Shown: positions 47,457 to 54,937 of the stretch, in pieces | Layout of the letters: each line of letters starts with the position of its first letter | How positions within the stretch are numbered: the stretch's first letter is position 1 | Program-made: the position numbers and the translations under genes | The notes under the pieces: generated by a model | Told to the model about the DNA's origin: nothing | Seen by the model: only the letters and a program-made list of their open reading frames with translations | Database searches by the model: none | Assembly (NCBI RefSeq): GCF_019443085.1 | Contig: NZ_JAHZIL010000005.1 | Location: 62,001-126,000 of the forward strand | DNA length: 64,000 bases | Direction: 5' to 3' | Origin: Marinobacter sp. F4218 | Lineage (GTDB): Bacteria; Pseudomonadota; Gammaproteobacteria; Pseudomonadales; Oleiphilaceae

Positions 47457-48698
47457 ATGACAGCTCCAGCCGATCTCAAATCTTCTCCCCGCGTAGGGCT
47501 TGCCCTCGGCGGTGGTGGGCCTTTGGGCGGGATTTATGAGATTGGTGCCTTGCGAGCGCTGGATGAAGCCCTGGACGGTCTCGATTTCAATGAGATTGAT
47601 GTCTACGTTGGGGTTAACGGTGGGTCTTTCGTGGCGGCCAATCTGGCCAACCAGATGACCACAGCGCAATTGTGCCGCATTTTCGTTCGCAATGAAGCCG
47701 AGGTTCACCCATTCCACCCTGAAGTCTTCTATCGCCCCGCATTTCGAGAGCTGGGCAGTCGGTTGCTGGCGGTCCCGGGTCTGGTTTCAACGGCGGTCCA
47801 GCGGTTTGTGAACAACCCTTACGACCAGAGTCTTCTTGAGGCACTGACGATCCTTGCGCAGGCGGCACCGGCGGGCCTGTTCGATAACGAGGGTTTGCAC
47901 GAGTATCTCAAGCGGGCATTTACCATGCTTGGCCGCACCAACGATTTCCGGCAGTTGAAGCGAAGCCTGTATATCGTTGCGGCGGACGTCGAAAGCACGG
48001 AGGCCGTATGCTTTGGTGCGCCCGGTTTTGATCACGTACCGATTTCCAAGGCAATCCAGGCAAGTACTGCGTCTCCCGGCCTGTATGTGCCAGTGGATAT
48101 CGACGGTCGGTATTATGTCGATGGCACTCTGCGTAAGGGGCTACACGCCTCGGTAGCGTTTGAGGATGGAGCGGACTTGGTGTTTGCGGTTAATCCCCAG
48201 GTACCGATTGACGCCAGTGCTGCGGTTCGGGCGGGCACCATGAAACCGGGTGAGCTGACACGCTCTGGCATGCCCAACTTACTGTCCCAGATGTTCCGAA
48301 CCATGGTTTACTCCCGGATGCAGTCTGGAATTGCGCAATACGCGCGGGACTATCCGGACAAGGATATCCTGCTGTTCGAGCCAACCCGGGATGACGCCAA
48401 GCTGTTTTTCTCGAATGTCTTCAGCTTCCAGTCCCGTCGAATGGTGTGTGAGCATGCTTACCAGATGACACGTCGGGACCTGTTGAACCGGGCCGACGAA
48501 CTGGAGCCAAAGCTGGCGAAGTACGGCATAACGCTTCGCCGGGATCGGCTGGAAGACGAGCAGCGAACCATCAGCACCAGTCTCTACGGGGAGATGCTTC
48601 CGCTTTATGTGGCCAAAGGCCGGAAGAAAAAAGCCGAGAAGGGAAAGCTCGCATCGGGCCTGGAAAACGTGACTCACCTGTTCAGCAAGGCCCAGTAA
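47457..48698 (+). CDS. Patatin-like protein with Asn at the nucleophile position
   Basis: Patatin-fold protein of 413 aa. The glycine-rich oxyanion loop LGGGGPLGG (17-25) and the Asp-containing motif DGT (Asp222) of the catalytic dyad are present. The nucleophile elbow, normally GXSXG, reads GVNGGS: residue 54 is Asn (codon AAC), with Ser57 three residues later. This predicts loss of, or a very different, lipase activity unless Ser57 substitutes. The C-terminal part (LEPKLAKYGITLRRDRLE...) is basic and not recognised. ATG with AAAAGGAAAC upstream. It is close to ptsP in the same direction but separated by 118 nt. Confidence 0.85.
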   Translation: MTAPADLKSSPRVGLALGGGGPLGGIYEIGALRALDEALDGLDFNEIDVYVGVNGGSFVAANLANQMTTAQLCRIFVRNEAEVHPFHPEVFYRPAFRELGSRLLAVPGLVSTAVQRFVNNPYDQSLLEALTILAQAAPAGLFDNEGLHEYLKRAFTMLGRTNDFRQLKRSLYIVAADVESTEAVCFGAPGFDHVPISKAIQASTASPGLYVPVDIDGRYYVDGTLRKGLHASVAFEDGADLVFAVNPQVPIDASAAVRAGTMKPGELTRSGMPNLLSQMFRTMVYSRMQSGIAQYARDYPDKDILLFEPTRDDAKLFFSNVFSFQSRRMVCEHAYQMTRRDLLNRADELEPKLAKYGITLRRDRLEDEQRTISTSLYGEMLPLYVAKGRKKKAEKGKLASGLENVTHLFSKAQ

Positions 48699-48709
48699 AC
48701 CCGGAGGCA

Positions 48710-48741
48710 GGGGGCACGATTGCCGCACCCCCCCCCGTTTT
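48710..48741. terminator. Terminator between patatin-like gene and hslU
   Basis: GGGGGCACG (48710-48718) pairs with CGCACCCCC (48724-48732) through two wobbles, followed by CCCCGTTTT on the plus strand. A nine-C run (48728-48736) forms part of the stem. It may serve both convergent genes. Confidence 0.55.
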
Positions 48742-48748
48742 GCCGCAG

Positions 48749-50077
48749 TTACAGAATGTAGCGACTGAGATCCTCGTCTTCGGCCAAGGCTCCCAGCTTT
48801 TCGTCCACGTAGTCGGCGGTCACCTCAAAGCCATCATTGACCTGATCGCCCGCGTCGAACGACAGGCTCTCCAGTAACCGTTCAAGCACTGTATGCAGCC
48901 GCCGGGCGCCAATATTCTCGGTGGTTTCGTTGACCTTCCACGCCACTTCCGCAATGCGGGTGATGGCGCCTTCGCCAAAGGTCAGTTTTACCCCTTCGGT
49001 CGCCATGAGCGCCTCATACTGCTGAACCAGGGATGCGTCTGGCTCGGTAAGTATGCGCTTGAAGTCCTCTGGTGAAAGCGCCTCCAGCTCGACCCGGATC
49101 GGCAGCCGGCCCTGAAGCTCCGGAATCAGGTCGGAAGGCTTCGACAGGTGGAACGCACCGGAGGCGATAAACAGAATGTGGTCTGTACGAATCGAGCCGT
49201 ACTTGGTGCTCACCGTGCTGCCCTCGATCAAAGGGAGCAGGTCCCGTTGGACGCCTTCGCGGGAAACGTCGGATGAGGTGTTTTCGGAGCGTTTGGCGAC
49301 CTTGTCGATCTCGTCAATGAAAACGATGCCATTCTGCTCTACCACCTGGATGGCCTTCTGCTTTATCTCTTCCTCATTAACCAGTTTGGCGGCTTCCTCG
49401 TCTTTAACCCGTTTCAGCGCGTCACTTACCTTCATTTTCCGGGTCTTGCGCTTGTCGGAAGACAGGTTGGAGAACATGCTCTGGAGCTGATTCGTCATTT
49501 CCTCCATTCCCGGAGGCGCCATGATCTCGACGCCGGCCCCGCTGCTGCTGAGGTCGATTTCAATTTCCTTGTCGTCCAGCTCGCCCTCGCGCAGTTTTTT
49601 GCGAAACAGCTGCCGGGTAGAGGAATCCTCGCTGCGCTGGCTGTCTTGCTGGAAATCTCTCGCCGGAGGCAGAAGGGCGTCCAGAATGCGTTCCTCCGCG
49701 GCATCAAGAGCACGGTGCTCATGACGTTTCATTTCCTGCTCGCGCAGCATCTTGATGGCCATGTCGGCCAGGTCCCGGATGATTGACTCCACGTCCCGCC
49801 CGACGTAGCCGACTTCGGTGAACTTGGTGGCTTCCACCTTGAGGAACGGGGCGTCGGCCAATTTCGCCAGCCGTCGAGCAATTTCGGTTTTACCGACGCC
49901 GGTGGGGCCGATCATCAGGATGTTTTTTGGGGTGATTTCGTCGCGCAGGGTGCTATCCAGCTGCATCCGACGCCAGCGATTTCTCAGGGCGATGGCCACC
50001 GCCCGCTTGGCTTCTTCCTGGCCCACGATGTGTTTATTAAGCTCGTGGACAATCTCACGGGGTGTCATTGCAGACAT
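48749..50077 (-). CDS. hslU: ATP-dependent protease ATPase subunit HslU
   Basis: AAA+ unfoldase that feeds substrates to HslV. At 442 aa it is standard. Walker A GPTGVGKTE (57-65), the GYVGRD pore motif, an I-domain insertion (about residues 110-240), Walker B IVFIDEID and the C-terminal ARRLHTVLERL with the terminal YIL tail that activates HslV. ATG 12 nt after hslV; the pair is co-transcribed. Confidence 0.97.
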   Translation of the reverse strand: MSAMTPREIVHELNKHIVGQEEAKRAVAIALRNRWRRMQLDSTLRDEITPKNILMIGPTGVGKTEIARRLAKLADAPFLKVEATKFTEVGYVGRDVESIIRDLADMAIKMLREQEMKRHEHRALDAAEERILDALLPPARDFQQDSQRSEDSSTRQLFRKKLREGELDDKEIEIDLSSSGAGVEIMAPPGMEEMTNQLQSMFSNLSSDKRKTRKMKVSDALKRVKDEEAAKLVNEEEIKQKAIQVVEQNGIVFIDEIDKVAKRSENTSSDVSREGVQRDLLPLIEGSTVSTKYGSIRTDHILFIASGAFHLSKPSDLIPELQGRLPIRVELEALSPEDFKRILTEPDASLVQQYEALMATEGVKLTFGEGAITRIAEVAWKVNETTENIGARRLHTVLERLLESLSFDAGDQVNDGFEVTADYVDEKLGALAEDEDLSRYIL

Positions 50078-50089
50078 GGTCGCTCCGGG

Positions 50090-50620
50090 TCACTCGTTGG
50101 TAGACAGCACTTCGAGGGTGCGATTGTGGTTGGTGTAGATGCAGATATCAGCTGCGATATCCAACCCTTTTTCCACAACCTCGTGGGCAGAGAGTTCGGT
50201 GTTTTCCAGCAGGGCTCGCGCTGACGCCTGGGCAAATGGGCCGCCGGATCCGATGGCTATCAGACCCTCCTCGGGTTCGATGACATCGCCATTGCCGGTA
50301 ATGATCAAAGATGCGGTTTTATCTGCTACCGCTAGAAGCGCTTCCAGGCGGCGTAGGGCCCGGTCTGTTCGCCAGTCCTTCGCCAGCTCGACTGCCGCCC
50401 GGGTCAGGTTACCCTGATGTTTTTCCAGCTGGGCCTCAAATCGTTCGAACAGGGTAAACGCGTCGGCAGTGCCGCCGGCGAAACCGGCAATCACCTTGCC
50501 ATTGTATAAGCGGCGAACCTTTCGGGCATTGCCCTTCATTACCGTATTGCCCAGGGAAACCTGGCCGTCGCCACCCATGGCAACTTCATCATCGCGGCGG
50601 ACCGAAAGTATGGTAGTCAT
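50090..50620 (-). CDS. hslV: ATP-dependent protease proteolytic subunit HslV
   Basis: Proteasome-like N-terminal threonine protease. At 176 aa it has Thr2 as the nucleophile after Met removal (MTTILSVRR), with GGDGQVS and the catalytic-site Lys in KGNARKVRRLY. Forms HslVU with the downstream gene. A sigma32-type promoter is visible 40 nt upstream, in keeping with heat-shock control. Confidence 0.97.
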   Translation of the reverse strand: MTTILSVRRDDEVAMGGDGQVSLGNTVMKGNARKVRRLYNGKVIAGFAGGTADAFTLFERFEAQLEKHQGNLTRAAVELAKDWRTDRALRRLEALLAVADKTASLIITGNGDVIEPEEGLIAIGSGGPFAQASARALLENTELSAHEVVEKGLDIAADICIYTNHNRTLEVLSTNE

Positions 50621-50659
50621 TTGGGCTCCAATTGCCTGATTGAAATCGGTATTGGGCAG

Positions 50660-50687
50660 TTATGGAGGCGTGGGAGGAGAATTCAAG
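50660..50687 (-). promoter_or_regulatory. Probable sigma32 heat-shock promoter of hslVU
   Basis: The minus strand has CTTGAAT (50687-50681), a 13-nt spacer and CTCCATAA (50667-50660), close to the sigma32 consensus CTTGAAA / CCCCATNT. It lies about 40 nt before the hslV ATG, downstream of the SPOR gene. Confidence 0.55.
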
Positions 50688-50732
50688 TGGAGAGCCTGTC
50701 GACAGCGCGAAAAGCTCTCCCCAGGGTTCAGG

Positions 50733-51368
50733 TTAACCTTCCTTCGGAATTTTCCGGATGAGGGGCTGGATATTGATCGATACCAGCTTGTCGATCGCCG
50801 AATTCATCTGGCTCCGTGAGGTGAAAGGGCCCACGTTGACACGGTACCAGATGGATCCGCTGTCCAGGTCAATGCGCTGCACAGTGGCGCGCAGGCCCTG
50901 GAAGGCGATCTGGGCTCTTTGGCGCTCGGCGTCGCCCTTGCTTCGGAAGGAGCCGGACTGCACCAGGTAGGTGAAATCCTGCTTCACAGGGCCAGGGGTG
51001 TACTCGTCAACCTTGGGCGGCACGACCTCGGATTCCGGGAGCATTTCATAGAAGCGGAAACCGGGCTTTTTTTCCTCGGGTTCGGCGACCGTTTGTGACT
51101 GGCTGCTCTCTGTCTTGGTGGCCGGGGCTTGCGTTGCCTGCGGTGCACTGCCGGTTGGCAGGGAGTTCAGGTAGACAATGAAGCCGATGAAGCCGCCAAC
51201 CGCAGCCAGTGAAAGGATCCATTTCACCGACAGGCCCCCGTGCTGAGATCGTGCGGGTGCCGCCGGCGCAGTCCGCTTCCTTGGGCTGGGCGAAGGCTTG
51301 GCGCGCCTTTTCTGTGATGTCGCGGAAGGCGAGGCCGAGCGGTTTTTTCGGGCGTAATCTCGGGACAT
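50733..51368 (-). CDS. SPOR domain protein, FtsN-like
   Basis: Bitopic inner-membrane protein of 211 aa. A basic Ser/Pro/Lys-rich cytoplasmic N-terminus (1-45), one membrane helix (about 48-66), a Pro/Gln/Thr-rich periplasmic linker and a C-terminal SPOR domain (about 130-208, FTYLVQSGSFRSKGDAERQRAQI). SPOR domains bind denuded septal peptidoglycan. Position next to hslV and argS matches ftsN-type genes in Pseudomonas. The division role is inferred. Directly downstream of argS (9-nt gap). Confidence 0.87.
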   Translation of the reverse strand: MSRDYARKNRSASPSATSQKRRAKPSPSPRKRTAPAAPARSQHGGLSVKWILSLAAVGGFIGFIVYLNSLPTGSAPQATQAPATKTESSQSQTVAEPEEKKPGFRFYEMLPESEVVPPKVDEYTPGPVKQDFTYLVQSGSFRSKGDAERQRAQIAFQGLRATVQRIDLDSGSIWYRVNVGPFTSRSQMNSAIDKLVSINIQPLIRKIPKEG

Positions 51369-51377
51369 GGTCGTTAC

Positions 51378-53063
51378 TTACATCTCTTCCGGAGCGCTGA
51401 CACCCAGCAGATCGAGGCCGTTGGCAATTACCTGGCGAATCGCAAGGTAGAGGCTCACGCGGGCATCGCGAATTGCCGTATCTTCAATGAGTACCTTGTG
51501 AGCGTTGTAGTAAGTATGGAACTGGCCCGCCAACTCCCGCAAATAGTGGGTCAAATGATGCGGTTCCCGTTGAGCTGCGGAGTTAGCAATCAGTTCCGGG
51601 TACTTGGCGAGTTGATTGGCGAGCTCTTTCTCCTCGTCCAGAGTCAGCAGCGACAGGTCACCCACGCACTGGTTGCGTTCCCGCTCTGCACCTTCCTCCG
51701 CGAGTTTTCGCAGAACACTGCAGATGCGAGCATGAGCATACTGGATGTAATACACCGGATTCTCATTGGTCTGGGATCGCGCCAGATCGATATCGAAGGT
51801 CAATTGCGAGTCGACGCGACGGGCGGCGAGGAAGAACCGCGTCGCGTCCCGACCAACTTCGTCGATCAGGTCCCGTACGGTGACATAACTGCCGGCCCGC
51901 TTGGAAATTTTCACCTCCTGGCCCGATCGGGTCACCATCACCATCTGGTGCAGAACGTAATCGGGCCAGCCCTTCGGAATGCCGGCATTGAGGGCCTGCA
52001 GTCCGGCCCTGACCCGGGTAACCGTGGAGTGGTGGTCGGCACCCTGTTCGTTGATGACGGTGGTGAAGCCCCGTTGCCACTTGTTGAGGTGGTAGGCGAC
52101 ATCGGGCAGGAAGTAGGTATAGCCACCGTCCTTCTTGCGCATCACCCGGTCCTTGTCGTCGCCGAATTCGGTGGTCTTCAGCCACATGGCGCCGTCCTGC
52201 TCGTAGGTGAAACCGTTATCCCGCAGACGATTGACCGTTGCTTCCACCTTGCCCTCGTCGTACAGGGACGACTCAAGGAAATAAACGTCAAAATGCACGC
52301 CAAATGCCTTCAGGTCCAGGTCCTGCTCCCGGCGCAGATAGGCGACGGCGAATTCGCGTATGGCGTCCTGGTCATCCGGATCTGCCTTGGCGGTGACCTC
52401 GCGGTCGTCGGCGGTCACGGTCTCGCCGGCCAGGTAGGCCTCTGCCACATCGACGATGTAGTCTCCGCGATAGCCATCCGCGGGCCAGCTGTCATCGTCG
52501 GGGGTCAATCCTTTTACCCGGGATTGCACTGACAGCGCCAGGTTGTTGATCTGGGCACCGGCATCGTTGTAGTAGAATTCGCGGGTCACGTTATACCCGT
52601 TCGCTTCCAGTAGCCGGCAGAGGCAGTCACCGATTGCGGCGCCGCGACCGTGACCGACGTGCAGGGGGCCGGTCGGGTTCGCAGAGACAAACTCAACCTG
52701 CACCTTTTCACCCTGGCCGCTGTTGTTGCGGCCAAACCGGTCGGTTTGCTCGAGGATCGTGTTCACGACCTCGAAAGCACTGGCGGTACTCATGAAGAAA
52801 TTGATGAATCCGGGGCCGGCAATTTCCACTTTCCGGACAGCTTCGCTCTGCGGTAGTCGATCGATCAGTGCTTCGGCGAGTTTCCGGGGTGGGCAACCAG
52901 CAGCCTTTGCTGCTACCAGGGCGATGTTGCAGGCGTAGTCGCCGTGGGATTTGTCCTTGGTGTTGCCCACTTGCGGTGTAAATGCCTCGTCGGCAGGCAG
53001 GATGCCCTCGGATTGAAGGGAAGCCAGCGCGGACTGGAGCAGATCGGAAACGGTCTCTTTCAT
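51378..53063 (-). CDS. argS: Arginyl-tRNA synthetase
   Basis: Class I synthetase charging tRNA-Arg. At 561 aa it is typical. The N-terminal domain is followed by the HIGH-type motif (HVGHGRG within NPTGPLHVGHGRG), GADHHSTVTRV, the KMSKS-like KISKRAGS, and a C-terminal DALR anticodon-binding domain. ATG at 53063. The SPOR gene follows after 9 nt; in Pseudomonas the priA gene lies directly next to argS, here the lipoprotein gene intervenes. Confidence 0.97.
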   Translation of the reverse strand: MKETVSDLLQSALASLQSEGILPADEAFTPQVGNTKDKSHGDYACNIALVAAKAAGCPPRKLAEALIDRLPQSEAVRKVEIAGPGFINFFMSTASAFEVVNTILEQTDRFGRNNSGQGEKVQVEFVSANPTGPLHVGHGRGAAIGDCLCRLLEANGYNVTREFYYNDAGAQINNLALSVQSRVKGLTPDDDSWPADGYRGDYIVDVAEAYLAGETVTADDREVTAKADPDDQDAIREFAVAYLRREQDLDLKAFGVHFDVYFLESSLYDEGKVEATVNRLRDNGFTYEQDGAMWLKTTEFGDDKDRVMRKKDGGYTYFLPDVAYHLNKWQRGFTTVINEQGADHHSTVTRVRAGLQALNAGIPKGWPDYVLHQMVMVTRSGQEVKISKRAGSYVTVRDLIDEVGRDATRFFLAARRVDSQLTFDIDLARSQTNENPVYYIQYAHARICSVLRKLAEEGAERERNQCVGDLSLLTLDEEKELANQLAKYPELIANSAAQREPHHLTHYLRELAGQFHTYYNAHKVLIEDTAIRDARVSLYLAIRQVIANGLDLLGVSAPEEM

Positions 53064-53161
53064 GCTGTCGGATGACTCGGTTTACTGGAGAATTGGAGTT
53101 AGGGCAGGGCGCCCGTTGGAAACAGAAGGCGGGTATTATCGCGGAAAGTTGAGCGGCAAGC

Positions 53162-53185
53162 AAAAAGCCCGGCAGTTGCCGGGCT
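53162..53185 (-). terminator. Terminator of the Ig-like lipoprotein gene
   Basis: AGCCCGGC / GCCGGGCT stem with an AGTT loop, then T5 on the minus strand, 14 nt after the stop codon. Confidence 0.85.
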
Positions 53186-53198
53186 GGAAGGATATTAA

Positions 53199-54740
53199 TT
53201 AGAGTGCCGTAAAGGCCTCCGCGATATCTCCGCCGGGAGGGGTTACAACAACATTGAGTCTTGGTATTCCCTCAGGGCTCGCGTTTGCTTCCGCGAAAAC
53301 ACAGGTGGTAAGTCCTGTTTCGAAGACCAGTGCCGACCCTGTTCCGATGGTTTTGGACGCCTGGCTTTCGTTAATGATTGTGCCATCGGTTGCCGTAAAC
53401 TCGATGGTTGTGCCAGAGGGAGGCACCACGGATGCGGTTGTACCGCCGTCGCGCACTACCACGGACGTTGTCGCACAGTATTCGTTGCCGGAAGTATTGG
53501 CCAGCGATACTGTCACGTTATCGGAGCTGGATTGCACGATAGCTGCGGCCTGCTCAACGGTTGTCGGCTCATAGGTACAGGTGCTCGTCGGCAAGAAACA
53601 GTCTGTGCCTGAGGTTACTCGTTCGCCCTGCGTGTAAGCGTAGATTATCGGACGAGCTTCCCGCGTTGCGAGGCTGGACCATGTCACGTTACATTTGCCA
53701 CCGTCGTCGAGTTCGCAGTCCGGCGTAATCGAGCCGTTGGAGGTTGTGAAGTTAACGATGGTGTTGCCTCGAATCGCATCCCCGTACCGGTCTGCCGCGG
53801 AGATAGTTACACCGACTGTCACGCCGTCAATGTTCATGGCATTCGGCAAGAAATTATCAATGCTCAGGGAGAAGTTCGCCTCAGTCGGGATGTAGGAGTT
53901 AACCGCGATAGGGGCAGAGGTCGTTGAGATGGTGTCGCCCGAAGAGCTCGTTGTCGTGGCTACGACACGAACAACCGCATTGGTCGTTCCGGCTTCTACG
54001 CTCGCCACAACCTGCCCGGCATCGTCTGTTTCGCCGCTTGTTTGGGTAAGTTTCAGATCAGTGTCTGCGGGAAACAGTGAAAAGTTAACGGTAGATCCGG
54101 GGATGCCATTTTCGGATTCATCCTCGAGTGTGAAAGTGACTTTAGAGACACTTTTCCGGCCCTCGATCGATTGTCCGTTCGGCGCGATTGAATTGGGTTG
54201 CGGCTGGGATGCGACCAGATCAACGGCCTCAGGAGGTGCAATGTTCAGCACCACGCTGGCCTCCGCCCCTGCGACTGTTGCCGTTACCAGATCCTGAGGC
54301 GCACAGCCCATTGCCGTGTATGTAGTCCTGGCGAAACCTGAAGACACTGTGACTGGATTGGCGGACAGTGATGCCCTGGCATTGTCCAGGCAGGGGGAGG
54401 AGAAAGTAACTTCGATACTTTCTCCGGTAACCAGGCTGTTGGCGTCATTCTGGTCTACTACTGTGACCTCCAGGTAGGCTTTTCCTCCTGATCCCAGATT
54501 GACGGTGGACGCCGATACCTGGCCATCCACAAAACCGCTGCCAGAGTTAATGCCAATTGCTATCGATTTAGTTTCCGGGGTGCTCGTAGACCCTTCATCA
54601 GTCGTGGCGTCACCCGTTGAGCCCGAACTGTTGCCGGAGCCTGAGTTTGCAAGGGGGGCAGATGCATCATCGCCACCGCAGGCGGCAAGAATCAGTGCCA
54701 GCGATATTGCTGACGTACGCGCAAGGAACTTCCCTGACAT
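53199..54740 (-). CDS. Cysteine-rich Ig-like domain lipoprotein
   Basis: Predicted surface or periplasmic lipoprotein of about 513 aa. The start at 54740 (GGAGATTGGAA upstream) gives MSGKFLARTSAISLALILAAC, a lipoprotein signal with lipobox LAAC and Cys21. Then comes a Gly/Ser/Thr/Asp linker followed by at least three beta-rich Ig-like (Big_1, invasin-type) repeats, recognisable by G-rich strands such as ITFTL-like VTFTLEDESENGIPGSTVNF. Eight further cysteines could form four disulfides. The function is unknown; adhesion or cell-surface architecture is a guess. An ATG at 54782 is not favoured. It lies between argS and priA with its own terminator. Confidence 0.75.
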   Translation of the reverse strand: MSGKFLARTSAISLALILAACGGDDASAPLANSGSGNSSGSTGDATTDEGSTSTPETKSIAIGINSGSGFVDGQVSASTVNLGSGGKAYLEVTVVDQNDANSLVTGESIEVTFSSPCLDNARASLSANPVTVSSGFARTTYTAMGCAPQDLVTATVAGAEASVVLNIAPPEAVDLVASQPQPNSIAPNGQSIEGRKSVSKVTFTLEDESENGIPGSTVNFSLFPADTDLKLTQTSGETDDAGQVVASVEAGTTNAVVRVVATTTSSSGDTISTTSAPIAVNSYIPTEANFSLSIDNFLPNAMNIDGVTVGVTISAADRYGDAIRGNTIVNFTTSNGSITPDCELDDGGKCNVTWSSLATREARPIIYAYTQGERVTSGTDCFLPTSTCTYEPTTVEQAAAIVQSSSDNVTVSLANTSGNEYCATTSVVVRDGGTTASVVPPSGTTIEFTATDGTIINESQASKTIGTGSALVFETGLTTCVFAEANASPEGIPRLNVVVTPPGGDIAEAFTAL

Positions 54741-54937
54741 TTCCAATCTCCATGATTTCCGTTTGGTTTTGCAGTCATCCATAAGTGAATTCCCTGCATG
54801 AGAATCACATATATGATCTGTTTACATAAAAGACATGTTCATATGCGAATCAGATATTAGCACAGGCGTTTGATTTGCAAATCCCGGGACGCCCTTGAAG
54901 TGTGAAATGGTGTGAAAATTCGGAAAATTGAGAAAAG

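Noticed and set aside
48728..48736. Nine-C run as a phase-variation tract
   Set aside because: It lies between stop codons of two convergent genes, inside a hairpin, so length changes would not alter a reading frame.
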